From the NCBI GenBank assembly GCA_910587505.1, contig CAJULD010000004.1, forward strand, positions 42,985-106,984: DNA of 64,000 nt, given 5' to 3'. Position numbers and translations under genes: made by a program. The notes under the pieces were generated by a model, which did no database searches, was not told the origin of the DNA, and saw only the letters and a program-made list of their open reading frames with translations. The DNA is from an uncultured Oscillospiraceae bacterium (GTDB taxonomy: Bacteria > Bacillota > Clostridia > Oscillospirales > Oscillospiraceae). Every line of letters begins with the position of its first letter. Within the stretch, counting starts at the first letter, position 1. Below, piece by piece: positions 39,751 to 49,217 of this stretch.

Positions 39751-41265
39751 TCACGGAGCGCTTCGCTCCACAACCGCCACGGCGGGCCCGCTTTCTCCGG
39801 AAAAGCGGAAGGGGGAGTTGTTGGCGGATTCGATATGCACCTCGTCCCCGTGAAAGGTCAGGGTAAACACGTCCTCCAGGCAGGTCTCCAGCCAGCGGCA
39901 GTGCATCTGGAACACGTTTTCCTCCGGCCACCAGCCGTCGCAGAGATAGAGCCGGGTACACGCAGAGCTCTCGCCCAGCAGGTTGGTAAACCGGGTCCCG
40001 CCGGTGCTCACGCGGATGGACTCCCTGCGCCCGGACTGCGTCGTCAGATTCCACACGCAGCCATAGACGTCGAAGTCCAGGGAGAACGCCTCGATCCCGT
40101 CGGGCCCGGTCCCCGTCATGAAGTTGCCGCCGAAGGGGGTGAAGCAGCCCGAGGTCATGCGGAACGTCCTTCCGGAGATCTTCCCGATTACGGGACTGAA
40201 GGGCTGGCAGGGGGGATTGCCGATGTTCAGGCGGCTCAGCTTCGCACGCAGTCTGGCCAGGGCGGCGGGGTCCTCCGGCAGGGCCTCCTGAGAGGTAACC
40301 TTTGCCACAAAGTCCCAGGTGATGTCCAGGGTGCTCTGGGCCCAGTGGGCGCCGGGTGCGGTCTCCGTAATGGAAATGAGCATCTCCTGTTCGGGCAGGA
40401 CGATGGAAAACTGACCCATGGCGCCGTCGGCCCGATACGCGCCACGGGGCTTGCACATCCAGATCTGGAAGCCATAGCCCAGGAAATTGTCCGACGCCTC
40501 CGGGTTGTTGATGGCCTCCGTGGCGGAATCGTTCTGGTTGGTGGTGGCCAGGCGGACATAGTCCTCCGCCAGGATCCGCTCCCCCTCCCACACGCCGCCG
40601 TCGGCGTACAGCTTCATCAGCCGGAAGTTGTCCTCGGTGGTGGCGAACAGGCCGCCGCCGCCCACCTCCATCCCGTCGGCCATACGCAGCCAGCGCAGAT
40701 TCTCCGGGTCGATGCCGATCTTTTCAAACAGCCGGGGGGTCAGGTACTCGTGGAGCCCCAGCCCCGTCTTTTTCCGGACAATGGCCCCCAGCATGGTGGA
40801 GCCGGTGGAGTTGTACATATACGTGGTGCCGGGCCGGTGGTTCACCGGAGTGTGCATGAATTCCCGAATCCAGTCCGGGCTGTTGCGGGGCATGGTGTCC
40901 ATGCCGCAGCCCATGCACAGTACGTCCCGCACCGTCAGCAGCTTCAGGTTCTCGCCGGGCCGGGCCGGAGACTCCTCCGGGAAAATGTCGATGAGCCGCT
41001 CGTCCAGCTTCAGCAGTCCCTCCGTAAAGGCGATGCCCACGGCGGTGGCCGCGTAGGTCTTGGTGTGGCTTTGCAGGCCGTGGCGCACATTGGGGCCGAA
41101 GGGAGCCCACCAGCCCTGAGCGCAGAGCTTGCCCCGGCGCATAATCATCAGGCCGTGCATCTCCGTCTGACTGGCCTCCAGCGCGTCTATGTAGGCGAGG
41201 ATGTCCCCGCTGCGGATGCCGACGGCCTCCGGGGCCGCCGTCTCAAAGGGCTTTCTGATATGCAT
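39751..41265 (-). CDS. Serine hydrolase, class C beta-lactamase fold (esterase EstB-like)
   Basis: The 504-residue protein has the SxxK catalytic pair in LQSHTKTYAATA, the tyrosine motif in TYMYNSTGSTML, and the N-terminal LMIMRRGKLCAQGWWAPFG strand typical of this family. The third (KTG-like) motif is not obvious; DGAMGQFSIVLPEQEMLISIT fits the position. The C-terminal ~170 residues form an extra beta-rich domain. There is no signal peptide. Such proteins hydrolyse esters or peptides; here a role on an imported acylated sugar is inferred. GGGAGG precedes the ATG. Confidence 0.83.
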   Translation of the reverse strand: MHIRKPFETAAPEAVGIRSGDILAYIDALEASQTEMHGLMIMRRGKLCAQGWWAPFGPNVRHGLQSHTKTYAATAVGIAFTEGLLKLDERLIDIFPEESPARPGENLKLLTVRDVLCMGCGMDTMPRNSPDWIREFMHTPVNHRPGTTYMYNSTGSTMLGAIVRKKTGLGLHEYLTPRLFEKIGIDPENLRWLRMADGMEVGGGGLFATTEDNFRLMKLYADGGVWEGERILAEDYVRLATTNQNDSATEAINNPEASDNFLGYGFQIWMCKPRGAYRADGAMGQFSIVLPEQEMLISITETAPGAHWAQSTLDITWDFVAKVTSQEALPEDPAALARLRAKLSRLNIGNPPCQPFSPVIGKISGRTFRMTSGCFTPFGGNFMTGTGPDGIEAFSLDFDVYGCVWNLTTQSGRRESIRVSTGGTRFTNLLGESSACTRLYLCDGWWPEENVFQMHCRWLETCLEDVFTLTFHGDEVHIESANNSPFRFSGESGPAVAVVERSAP

Positions 41266-41283
41266 ACGATGATACCTCCCGGA

Positions 41284-42192
41284 TTATCCCTTGACGCCGC
41301 CGACCACCATGCCCTTGATGAGCTCGCCCTGAATGACGGGATAGACGAACAGGATAGGCAACAGGGCGATGATGGCAATGGCCATACGGGCGGACTCCGT
41401 GGGCAGCGACTGGGCGGCCAGCATGGCGGATTCGTTGGCCAGGTCGGAGGTTTTCAAAAACTGGATGGAATCCATCAGCTTTTTCAGATAAACCTGAATG
41501 GTGAACAGCTTGGAGTCGGTAATGTAGTACAGGCCGTTGGTCCAGTTGTTCCAGTAGCCCAGGGCGGCAAACAGTCCGATGGTGGTCATGACCGGCTTGG
41601 ACAGCGGCAGCATGATGCTGGTGTAGATGCGCACGTCGTTGGCTCCGTCGATCCGGGCCGCCTCGATAATGGCGTAAGGGATGTTCGCGTTGTAGTAGTT
41701 GCGCACCATCAGCACGTTCATGGCCCCCATCAGCGCGCCGGGCAGCAGGTAGGCCCAGATGGTGTCCTTCACAAAGAACAGCCGGGTCCAGACGATGTAG
41801 CTGGCGGTCATACCGCCGTTGAACAGGCAGGTAAAAAAGAGGATGAAGGCAAACACGTTGCGGTACTTAAAGTCCTTGCGGCTGAGGGGATAGGCAAACA
41901 GGGAGGTAATCAGCAGGTTGACCGCCGTGCCCACCACCGTCACCAGAATGGTCAGACCGTAGGCCCGGAAAATGGTGGCGCGCTTGAGCCACAGGTAGCT
42001 GTAGGCGGACAGGGAGAACTCCTCCGGGAAGAACTTGTAGCCGTGGGCCAGCGCGGTCTCAGAGGAGAAGGACACGGAAATCATCAGAATAAAGGGGACC
42101 ACGCAGAAAACTGCCAGAATCCCCAGCAGGATCAGGGACAGAGTGTAAAAGCCCCTCTCATCCCTGATTTTGGAAACCTTTGCTTTTTCCAT
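41284..42192 (-). CDS. Carbohydrate ABC transporter permease, YtcP/LplC type
   Basis: The 302-residue inner-membrane subunit has six predicted helices and the cytoplasmic EAA loop EAARIDGANDVRIYTSIMLPLSKP that docks to the ATPase. The ends (RGFYTLSLILLGILAVFCVVPF and the terminal IQGELIKGMVVGGVKG) are typical of the YtcP branch, which imports oligosaccharides such as pectin, xylan or glucan fragments with an LplB partner. It lies 14 bases after that partner. GAGAGGAGG precedes the ATG. Confidence 0.94.
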   Translation of the reverse strand: MEKAKVSKIRDERGFYTLSLILLGILAVFCVVPFILMISVSFSSETALAHGYKFFPEEFSLSAYSYLWLKRATIFRAYGLTILVTVVGTAVNLLITSLFAYPLSRKDFKYRNVFAFILFFTCLFNGGMTASYIVWTRLFFVKDTIWAYLLPGALMGAMNVLMVRNYYNANIPYAIIEAARIDGANDVRIYTSIMLPLSKPVMTTIGLFAALGYWNNWTNGLYYITDSKLFTIQVYLKKLMDSIQFLKTSDLANESAMLAAQSLPTESARMAIAIIALLPILFVYPVIQGELIKGMVVGGVKG

Positions 42193-42206
42193 TTTGCAAC
42201 CTCCTC

Positions 42207-43175
42207 TCAGAACAGCGCGTTATCGGGTTCGATCACACGGACCAGCATATTGGACGCCATGACGAGAACAAAGCCGATCACGGCCTGGAACACGCTGGCG
42301 GCAGAGGACATGCTGACGTTGTTCAACTGCAGCAGCGCCCGGTAGACGTAAGTATCGATGGTCTGGGTGGTACTGGTCAGCAGGCCGCTGTTAAGGGGGA
42401 CCTGATAGAACAGGCCGAAGTCGGAGTTGAAGATCCGTCCGATGGACATCAGCAGCATCAGGATAATCATGGGGCGCAGCATGGGAAGGGTGATATGGAC
42501 GATCTGCTTCCACTTGCTGGCGCCGTCCAGGCGGGCGGATTCATACAGGCTCTTGTCAATGCCGCCGATGCTGGCCATATAGATAATGGAGCTTTGCCCC
42601 GCGTTCTGCCAGAAGTGGACGATGGTCAGAATGATGGGCCAGTATTTGGCGGTAGCGTACCAGTTGATGGGGTTGTCCCGGAAAATCGTGGTGTTCAGAT
42701 AGCCGTAGGAGGTGCTGAGGAACGCGTACACAATGAAGGACAGCAGCACTGCGGACACCATGGACGGGAAGCAGATGACGGGCTGGATGACCTTGGCGGC
42801 CCTGCCTGACGCGATCTCCGCCATCAGCACGGCGATAAATACCGCGATAATCATATCCAGGATGATCCAGCACACGTTGTAGGCCAGGGTGTTGCGGATC
42901 ATGATCCAGGCGTCCTTGGTAACAAAGAGGTACTCGAAGTTGCTGAAGCCGCACCATGGGCTCTGGAAAATACCCGTGGCAAAGTTGACCTTCTTGAAGG
43001 CGATCAAAATGCCGAACATGGGGATGTAGTTGTTGGCGATCAGGTAGAGGAGGCCGGGAAGCATGAAGAGGTACAGCGGCAGATTGCGCCGTCTCTCCTC
43101 CGCTTTTCTGGCCTTTTTCTGCCGTGCCAGCAGATCGTTGTACTCTGATACAGCCGGGGCCTGTTTTTGAGACAT
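42207..43175 (-). CDS. Carbohydrate ABC transporter permease, LplB type
   Basis: The 322-residue permease has a charged cytoplasmic N-terminus (LARQKKARKAEERRRNL), six helices beginning LPLYLFMLPGLLYLIANNYIPMFGILIAFK, and the EAA loop ESARLDGASKWKQIVHITLPMLRP. It pairs with the downstream YtcP-type permease. The start at 43175 has AAGGAGTGGAG upstream; a 15-residue upstream extension lacks a ribosome site. It is separated from the regulatory genes by 212 bases that contain an inverted repeat. Confidence 0.94.
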   Translation of the reverse strand: MSQKQAPAVSEYNDLLARQKKARKAEERRRNLPLYLFMLPGLLYLIANNYIPMFGILIAFKKVNFATGIFQSPWCGFSNFEYLFVTKDAWIMIRNTLAYNVCWIILDMIIAVFIAVLMAEIASGRAAKVIQPVICFPSMVSAVLLSFIVYAFLSTSYGYLNTTIFRDNPINWYATAKYWPIILTIVHFWQNAGQSSIIYMASIGGIDKSLYESARLDGASKWKQIVHITLPMLRPMIILMLLMSIGRIFNSDFGLFYQVPLNSGLLTSTTQTIDTYVYRALLQLNNVSMSSAASVFQAVIGFVLVMASNMLVRVIEPDNALF

Positions 43176-43290
43176 GTGCGCTCCACTCCTTTTCACAGCA
43201 GTATTATTTCCGCATTCCAATTCAGAAACAATACCATTGATTTACGCCGTTTTGCCCGCCGCCTGCGGCGGCAGATGCAAAACATGGCAT

Positions 43291-43323
43291 TTATTACTTC
43301 CGGGCCTTTGGCAGGAAGTAATA
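43291..43323. promoter_or_regulatory. 11-bp inverted repeat upstream of the permease genes
   Basis: TTATTACTTCC (43291-43301) and GGAAGTAATAA (43313-43323) flank 11 bases in the AT-rich gap between the kinase/regulator genes and the permeases. It may be an operator, or a terminator of the regulatory genes. The rest of 43176-43387 shows no gene. Confidence 0.45.
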
Positions 43324-43387
43324 AGAACATGATACCTTATGGCCGTGTTCACAGACAATTAAAAAAGTACAGGCGGATTTTCATTTT

Positions 43388-44056
43388 CTACCCTTTTTCC
43401 TCCAGCAGCTGCCGGAGGAAAATCAGCGCCTCTTCCATATTCTGGGCGTTGGCGGCAATACCCGCGACCACGTCGCCGGTATAATACCCGGCCCTGTGCA
43501 GCGCGGAGCCGCCGCGGAGCCGGATCCCCCCCAGAACGGTCTGCCCGTCTTCGTTCTGATAGCGGAAGAGATCGTCCCGGTATCGCTCCAGCAGCTCCTC
43601 CTCCAGAAACAGCGACAGGTCCAGAAACGCGTTCTGGTCCGCGTACCGCCGGAAGACCGGCTCGTCGGCGGCGAAGAAGTCCAACCCGCTGATCCCGAAC
43701 AGGGCGGCCAGGACCTGCACGGTCTGCATGTCCCCGCTCTCGTCGAAGGCCCATCCCAGCCGGAGGTCCGACAGCACGTCCACCTGCCGCCCGGTCATGT
43801 CCACGCCGCCTTCCGCGAGCAGCCCGTCCAGCATTTCCCGGTCCCCCTGGGCATTGCCGGCGTTCACCAGCACGGCGTACATGGCCTTCGGCCTGCCGGA
43901 GACGGAGGTTGCCACGGTAATCAGGACCAGCGCCAGCACGCAGACCGCCGCGAGAATGGGAATTTTATAGTAATCCCACAAAAACAGCAGCTTCCCCTGC
44001 CGGTCCATCGCCGCCATGGCGGCCCGGTCCTTTTGCAGCCGCTCTTTAATCTTCAC
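43388..44056 (-). CDS. Single-span membrane protein associated with the sugar locus
   Basis: I do not recognise a named family. The 222-residue protein has a basic N-terminus (MKIKERLQKDRAAMAAMD), one membrane helix (IPILAAVCVLALVLITVAT, residues ~32-50) and an extracellular ~170-residue domain that looks like a shortened solute-binding lobe (MYAVLVNAGNAQGDREMLDGLL... and GLDFFAADEPVFRRYADQNAFLDLSLFLEEEL). It starts within the last codons of the response-regulator gene. It may help the binding protein or the sensor kinase sense extracellular sugar; this is inference from position. Confidence 0.7.
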   Translation of the reverse strand: MKIKERLQKDRAAMAAMDRQGKLLFLWDYYKIPILAAVCVLALVLITVATSVSGRPKAMYAVLVNAGNAQGDREMLDGLLAEGGVDMTGRQVDVLSDLRLGWAFDESGDMQTVQVLAALFGISGLDFFAADEPVFRRYADQNAFLDLSLFLEEELLERYRDDLFRYQNEDGQTVLGGIRLRGGSALHRAGYYTGDVVAGIAANAQNMEEALIFLRQLLEEKG

Positions 44057-45641
44057 GGACGCCGCCCCCCTTTTCCAGCCGCCAGTCCACCGGGCTCATG
44101 CCCACGTGCTTACGGAACACGGTGGAGAAATATGAGATGTTGTCGTATCCCGCCATGCCGGCAATCTCGCTGACCGGCAGATTGGTGGACAGCAGAAGCC
44201 GCTTCGCCTCGTCGATCCGGATCTTGTTGATGTACTCCCGCAGGTTCATCCCCTTCCGGTTCCGGAACTGCTTGGAGAGGTAGTTGGGCGTGATGCAGGC
44301 CACGGCCGCCACATCCTCCCGGTTGATGTTCTCCCGGAAGTGCTCCCGGATATAGGCGTCCGCCCTGGCGATGATGTCGTCCGCGTCCACCAGCTCCCGC
44401 AGCGCCTCCTCCGTCAGGGTGAACAGCCGCTCCGCCAGCCGGAGCATGTTGGCCGGGGACAGGGCCGCCGCCGTGTTCAGCCCGGAGATCACGCTGTCCT
44501 CAAACAGCGTCCGGGAAGAGATGCCGTTATCCCGCAGGCAGGAGAGGAAGATATGGGTCAGCTCCCGGCGGAGATCGTCCATTGCCGCCCGGGTGTACTC
44601 CCCGGAGGCGGCGACCTGCCGGACGGCAAAGCCGGCATACTCCATATAGCCCCTGCGGTCATATTGCTTCAGATACATGAGGATCTGATTGGCGTCCAGA
44701 AAGTGGACGGGATTTCCCGCGCTGCCGTCCAGATCCTCCACGGAGAAGATTTTCCCCATGTGCACCCGGAGTCTGGGAAGCTTGCCGGTCATCTCCTCCC
44801 TCACCTCCGATGCCCGGTACAGGGGGAAGGCGCGGCTGACCAGAATGGAGGGGCGCAGGGAGAGGTGATCCATACACAGCGTCATCATGGCGTGGCAGCG
44901 GCTTCGCAGCTCCTCCTCGCCGCAGTCCTCCGCCGGCACGAAGCCCGTACACCGCAGGAACCGCCCGTCGTAATCCGTCATGGAATAGGCGGAGCCGATA
45001 TAGTGCGCCAGGGCCTCGTCGTGCAGGCGGCCCATTGTATACATCAGCGTTTCCCGGTTCCAGATGCTCTGCATGGCGTCCGTAACGTCGGCGCAGGTCA
45101 TGACCATATACCACCGGCTCTGTGCGGACAGCGGCAGCCCGCTCCGGCGCAGGACCGGCTCGATGGAGGCCGGCGCATCGCCCATGATCCCGTCGCTGAT
45201 CTGACGGAGCACGTTGTTCAGGAGGGAATCCCGCTGAAGCTGGTCCCCCGGCATGACGGGCTCCTTTTTCTTCCTGGCCGCGGAAACCATGCACTGGACC
45301 GCCATTTTCAGCTCCTCCATGGAGAAGGGCTTGGTAATATAGTTGCGGGCGCCGTACCGGATGGCGGCCTTGGCGTACTCAAAATCCTCGTAACAGGTCA
45401 GAAAGCAGAATTCCGTGTCATAGTGATTCTCATAGATATATTGCAGCACGTCGATCCCGCTGCATTTGGGCATCCCGATGTCGCAGAGAATCACATCCGG
45501 CTTTTCCCGGGTAATCATCCGGATGGCGGCGTCTCCGTTGTACGCCCGCAAAATCCTGGTGATCCCCAGCTCGCCGCAGTCCAGCTGGCTCTGGATGACA
45601 TCCACGGTGGAAATATCGTCGTCGCAGATCAAAAGCTTCAT
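44046..45641 (-). CDS. Response regulator, YesN type (REC plus AraC HTH)
   Basis: The 531-residue regulator has an N-terminal receiver (residues 1-~120) with acidic cluster CDDD, phosphoacceptor Asp54 in VILCDIGMP, and the Lys in ITKPFSMEE. A long middle domain follows (~130-430), then a C-terminal AraC pair of helix-turn-helices (~435-525: EDVAAVACITPNYLSKQFRNRKG and VSEIAGMAGYDNISYFSTVFRK). It should activate sugar-uptake genes when phosphorylated by the adjacent kinase. The two genes overlap by four bases. Confidence 0.93.
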   Translation of the reverse strand: MKLLICDDDISTVDVIQSQLDCGELGITRILRAYNGDAAIRMITREKPDVILCDIGMPKCSGIDVLQYIYENHYDTEFCFLTCYEDFEYAKAAIRYGARNYITKPFSMEELKMAVQCMVSAARKKKEPVMPGDQLQRDSLLNNVLRQISDGIMGDAPASIEPVLRRSGLPLSAQSRWYMVMTCADVTDAMQSIWNRETLMYTMGRLHDEALAHYIGSAYSMTDYDGRFLRCTGFVPAEDCGEEELRSRCHAMMTLCMDHLSLRPSILVSRAFPLYRASEVREEMTGKLPRLRVHMGKIFSVEDLDGSAGNPVHFLDANQILMYLKQYDRRGYMEYAGFAVRQVAASGEYTRAAMDDLRRELTHIFLSCLRDNGISSRTLFEDSVISGLNTAAALSPANMLRLAERLFTLTEEALRELVDADDIIARADAYIREHFRENINREDVAAVACITPNYLSKQFRNRKGMNLREYINKIRIDEAKRLLLSTNLPVSEIAGMAGYDNISYFSTVFRKHVGMSPVDWRLEKGGGVRED

Positions 45642-47299
45642 GGGCCGTCCTCCCTGTCCGGAATCCGGATCTCTACCCGCGCGCCGCCCTCCTCCCGGTT
45701 GGAGATGCGCAGCAGGTCGTTGCGGTGATATGCCAGATGCAGCGTGTAGCGTACGTTGGTCAGCCCGAGGTGATCCTTGGTGAAGACGGCGTCCTCCCGC
45801 AGAAGCTGGGCAATGATCTCCTCCCGGAAGCCCTCGCCGCTGTCCTCCTCTACCAGACAGGTTCCCTGGAAGTCTTCCGTCTGCAGGCGGAAGCAGCGGA
45901 TATGGATTTGCAGCTCCTCATAGAGGGTCATCGCATGCTTGATGGAGTTCTCTACCAGCGTATAGAGAATCAGGAAGGGGATCTCCCTCCGGGCCGCTTC
46001 CTCCTCGCACTCCACATCGAAGTGGATGCTGCCCGGAAAGCGGACCTCCTGCATCCTCAGGTAGTTGCGGATATGGTCGAGCTCCTCGGAGAGGAGAATC
46101 CTGTCGCTGCTGACGTTGAGCATGTACCGGATAAATTTTGCGAAGGCGGAGATATACTGTCGGATCTCCTCCGGTTCGGCAATATAGGTCATGTTGCTGA
46201 TGGTGGTGATGGCGTTCAGGAACGAATGGGGCCTGATCTGCGCCCGGAGCATGGTCAGCCGGTTTCTGTTCTCCTGAAGCCGCAGGTCGTAGGACTCGAT
46301 ACGGAGTCTGGTAATCTGCGCCGCCATGGTGTTGAAGCTTTCGTAGAGGGCCCTGAATTCGTCGCTGCCCGCCTTCTGCGGGTCCAGACGGTACTCGACG
46401 TCCCCCAGCGCCAGGGCCTGGTTGGCCCGGATCAGCTCCCTGCCGGGCCGGGCCACCTCCCTGCGCAGAAGCAGCAGCAGGATAAAAACCAGGACCACGC
46501 AGACCGCGCTGTCCAGAAACAGCAGGACGGGGAGCAGGAACTGGCCGCCGGTGGAGAGGATGGGCGTTACCGTCAGCGTCCCCACGGCGTTCAGAAAGGG
46601 GATCTCTACGGACACCGTGCTCCGCCCGCGGCCCTCTCCGCCCGGAGACGGCGCGCCGCCGCAGAAAAAGCTGTCGTCCCCTTTTTGCAGGACAAAGCAG
46701 GGCTCCTCCCCCAGAACGCTGAATTTTTGATCGATGTGGTAGTAATCCAGGCTGGACGCCGCCCCCGCCACGTATTTCCCCAGCCGGACGCACTGGGAGA
46801 AATAGGCGGAATCGCCCACCTGGATCGTGTTCCACTCCCGGCTCCGGAAGGGGGTCTCCTGCCGCATGGCGTGCTCCCGGAAGTAGTCCTTCAGCGCGTG
46901 GGCCGCCCGGCTGTCCAGACTGGTCTCCGCGGAAAACAGGTAGTAGTCGTTTTCCGTGTCAAACACGAAAAAGGCGTCGGCGTCGGTGCTGACAATGAGC
47001 TTTTCCTCCATCATGTCCAGAATTTTCTGCTTGGTGCGGGCATTCATGATGGGCGTACCGGTGCGCAGCTCGTTGGAGTTGTGCAGCGTGACCAGCAGCT
47101 CGTGGATGTGCTCGCGGATGGCCCCGGCGCGGGATTCCACGTCCCCGGCCCACAGCTTCACGGAATTGAGGTTCTCCGCGTCAACGGTCCGGCGGATCTG
47201 CCCCATGACGTTGAAGCTGGTCCAGGTAAAGAACAGCAGCGCCGAAAGCAGGATGGCGCACAGCAGGATCGTCGCCCGCTTCCACCAGGATCCGGTCAT
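45638..47299 (-). CDS. Sensor histidine kinase, YesM type
   Basis: The 553-residue kinase has TM1 (residues ~9-28), a large extracellular sensor (~30-250), TM2 (~254-278), HAMP (~279-335), the His_kinase domain with phosphoacceptor His358 in LRAQIRPHSFLNAI, and an ATPase domain with LVENSIKHAM and EDSGEGF. The usual PHFLYN reads PHSFLN, an uncommon variant. It senses an extracellular sugar, possibly through the binding protein. The ATG at 47299 follows GGGAGGG; a 48-residue upstream extension is not supported. Confidence 0.92.
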   Translation of the reverse strand: MTGSWWKRATILLCAILLSALLFFTWTSFNVMGQIRRTVDAENLNSVKLWAGDVESRAGAIREHIHELLVTLHNSNELRTGTPIMNARTKQKILDMMEEKLIVSTDADAFFVFDTENDYYLFSAETSLDSRAAHALKDYFREHAMRQETPFRSREWNTIQVGDSAYFSQCVRLGKYVAGAASSLDYYHIDQKFSVLGEEPCFVLQKGDDSFFCGGAPSPGGEGRGRSTVSVEIPFLNAVGTLTVTPILSTGGQFLLPVLLFLDSAVCVVLVFILLLLLRREVARPGRELIRANQALALGDVEYRLDPQKAGSDEFRALYESFNTMAAQITRLRIESYDLRLQENRNRLTMLRAQIRPHSFLNAITTISNMTYIAEPEEIRQYISAFAKFIRYMLNVSSDRILLSEELDHIRNYLRMQEVRFPGSIHFDVECEEEAARREIPFLILYTLVENSIKHAMTLYEELQIHIRCFRLQTEDFQGTCLVEEDSGEGFREEIIAQLLREDAVFTKDHLGLTNVRYTLHLAYHRNDLLRISNREEGGARVEIRIPDREDGP

Positions 47300-47380
47300 T
47301 GCGTTCCCTCCCAACGTCAGACAGCTTGACCGGCGGCAGGATTCCCCCGCCCCGGCGCGGGAATCATACCGCCTTGATCT

Positions 47381-47442
47381 GGCCCTGCGGCTTCCCCGGA
47401 GAACCCGCAGGGCCAAAATGCGGGAGGATTGCTCCTCCCGCA
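47381..47442 (-). terminator. Two hairpins after the binding-protein gene
   Basis: On the minus strand, TGCGGGAGGA-loop-TCCTCCCGCA (47442-47419) is followed by TTTT and then by a 10-bp GGCCCTGCGG stem (47414-47381). They probably make a partial terminator that leaves the binding protein more abundant than the kinase and regulator. Confidence 0.6.
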
Positions 47443-47459
47443 CGGATGGATGTGTGGAA

Positions 47460-49010
47460 TTACCTGTTGGCCGCCAGCCACGCGTCCGCCTGGGACTGAT
47501 AGTCGGCGATAATGGTGTTGATGCCCGCGGCTTCCAGATCCTTCAGGAACTGCTCATAGGTGCCGGCATCCGGGTCCACGTCGCCAAAGTTCAGCACGTC
47601 CTCATACTGGCTGACCACGTTGGCCACGGCCGCGGACTCGTTGAGAACATTGGCGTTGCTGGGCGTAAAGCCATAGAGCGGGGGCTCCCAGGCCCTGTTC
47701 ATCAGATCCATGCCGTACTGATTGTCGGAGCCCGTATTGGTGTTTTCAAAGGGCAGGCCCTGGAAGCCGTTGCCGATGATGCCGCAGCTGTACATGCAGT
47801 TGTAGGGGATGGTGTTGGCATCCAGACCCTCGGGGTAATCGCAGACCGTACGATCCTCGTTCCAGACGTAGTCCTGGCCCTCGGCGCCGTAGATCAGGGT
47901 GTTCCAGATGAACTCGTCGCAGTAGAGCAGGTTGATAAACCGGGCAGCGGCGCTGGGATTCTTGCAGCTGTAGGCAATGCCGATGCCGCAGCCGTCGTTG
48001 GTCAGATCGCCGATGGCGATGGTCACGGCCTCGAAGTCGGCGCCGTAATAGTTCATCTTGTCGAACATATCGCCGATGGCGGCGGCGTCCGCGGAGTGGC
48101 CCATGATGACGCCCTTGGAGGAGCCGGACATGACCGCCTCGTCGTGGGTCAGGGTGTTGGCGGAGCCTTCCGGATCGCAGTAGCCCTTCTGACGGAACTC
48201 ATAGGCCTTCTGGCAGGCGGTATGGTAGGCGTCGGTGGCGTAGAAGTTCACCAGAGTGGTGCTGTCGTTCTCGGTGGCGGCATAGGTGCCCACCTGGGCG
48301 GTATGGGTCATGAACTTGTTGATCTGGTAGAACTGGTCCGTATAAACCAGGAAGTGCTCGTCAGGATACGCGGTCTTCAGGGCCGCCAGGCACTCCTCCA
48401 GGGAGTCCATGTCCTTGACCTTGGTCATGTCGTACACGTCCTTGACCAGATCGTTGTTATAGATGAACTTCCAGTCCAGCACGGTGCCGAAGTAGCGGGG
48501 CACCATGTAAACGGAGCCGTTGATCTTGCCGTTGTTGAGAATGTTGCCGATTTTATCGGCGGTGGGCTTGAGCTCGTTGTCCATATAGGGATCCAGGGGG
48601 AGCAGGAAGCCCTGGTCCACGAAGGAGGGCATGTTGTCAAACATCATGACCAGATCGGGACCCGCGCCGCCGGCCAGCTCCATGGGAACCGTGGTGAACA
48701 GGTCGGCAATGGGCAGGATGCTCAGATCCAGGACGTACTCGGTCTCGCCCAGGGTGTTCTTCAGGTAGTCGTTAATGACATTCTCCACCGTCTTGGTGGC
48801 CTCCACGCTGGGGACGGTCATCAGCGTGGCCAGTTCCAGCTTGAGGTGAGTCACCTCGCCGCTGGGAGCGGGGGTGTCGGCGTTGTCGCCGGGAGCGGGC
48901 GTGCTGGTACCGGGGTCCGCGCTGCCGGGAGCGGAGTCGTCCTTCCCGCCGCAGGCGGCCAGAGCGAACACCATGACAAGCGCCAGCGCAAGAGCAAGAA
49001 ATCTTTTCAT
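47460..49010 (-). CDS. Extracellular sugar-binding lipoprotein of an ABC importer
   Basis: The 516-residue protein starts MKRFLALALALVMVFALAACGG, a lipoprotein signal with the LAAC lipobox at Cys20, then a Ser/Pro/Asp-rich tether and a two-lobe solute-binding fold (LptA/YtcQ-like: ELAGGAGPDLVMMFDNM, PLDPYMDN, GKINGSVYMVPRYFG, CKNPSAAARFINLLY). It captures the sugar outside the cell and passes it to the LplB/YtcP-type permeases. It is the first gene of the minus-strand locus. GGAGGG stands before the ATG, and two 21-bp-spaced direct repeats lie near its promoter. Confidence 0.93.
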   Translation of the reverse strand: MKRFLALALALVMVFALAACGGKDDSAPGSADPGTSTPAPGDNADTPAPSGEVTHLKLELATLMTVPSVEATKTVENVINDYLKNTLGETEYVLDLSILPIADLFTTVPMELAGGAGPDLVMMFDNMPSFVDQGFLLPLDPYMDNELKPTADKIGNILNNGKINGSVYMVPRYFGTVLDWKFIYNNDLVKDVYDMTKVKDMDSLEECLAALKTAYPDEHFLVYTDQFYQINKFMTHTAQVGTYAATENDSTTLVNFYATDAYHTACQKAYEFRQKGYCDPEGSANTLTHDEAVMSGSSKGVIMGHSADAAAIGDMFDKMNYYGADFEAVTIAIGDLTNDGCGIGIAYSCKNPSAAARFINLLYCDEFIWNTLIYGAEGQDYVWNEDRTVCDYPEGLDANTIPYNCMYSCGIIGNGFQGLPFENTNTGSDNQYGMDLMNRAWEPPLYGFTPSNANVLNESAAVANVVSQYEDVLNFGDVDPDAGTYEQFLKDLEAAGINTIIADYQSQADAWLAANR

Positions 49011-49061
49011 AGTTGGTTTCCCTCCATATGTAAGTTGGGGTTTACGCGGTATCCCTATTAA

Positions 49062-49089
49062 ACCATACAACACTCCGCTTTGCTTTCAA
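49062..49089 (-). promoter_or_regulatory. Candidate promoter of the binding-protein operon
   Basis: On the minus strand, TTGAAA (49089-49084), 16 bases, TATGGT (49067-49062). The -35 lies inside the proximal copy of the direct repeat, as expected for an activator bound next to RNA polymerase. Confidence 0.5.
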
Positions 49090-49115
49090 AAAAGTTGCCT
49101 CTGTTTTCAAAAAGT
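49084..49115 (-). promoter_or_regulatory. Tandem direct repeats, candidate YesN-type operator
   Basis: Read on the minus strand, ACTTTTTGAAA (49115-49105) and ACTTTTTTGAAA (49095-49084) are spaced 21 bases, two helical turns. AraC-type regulators often bind such pairs. Confidence 0.5.
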
Positions 49116-49217
49116 AAGCCCTTTCCGGTTTTCTGTCAAGAGATGACAAAAATAAAATTGATGTTCACATTTTTGCTGTTCATCCGGCGGCGGGAACGAT
49201 ACTATTATTATACGGTA

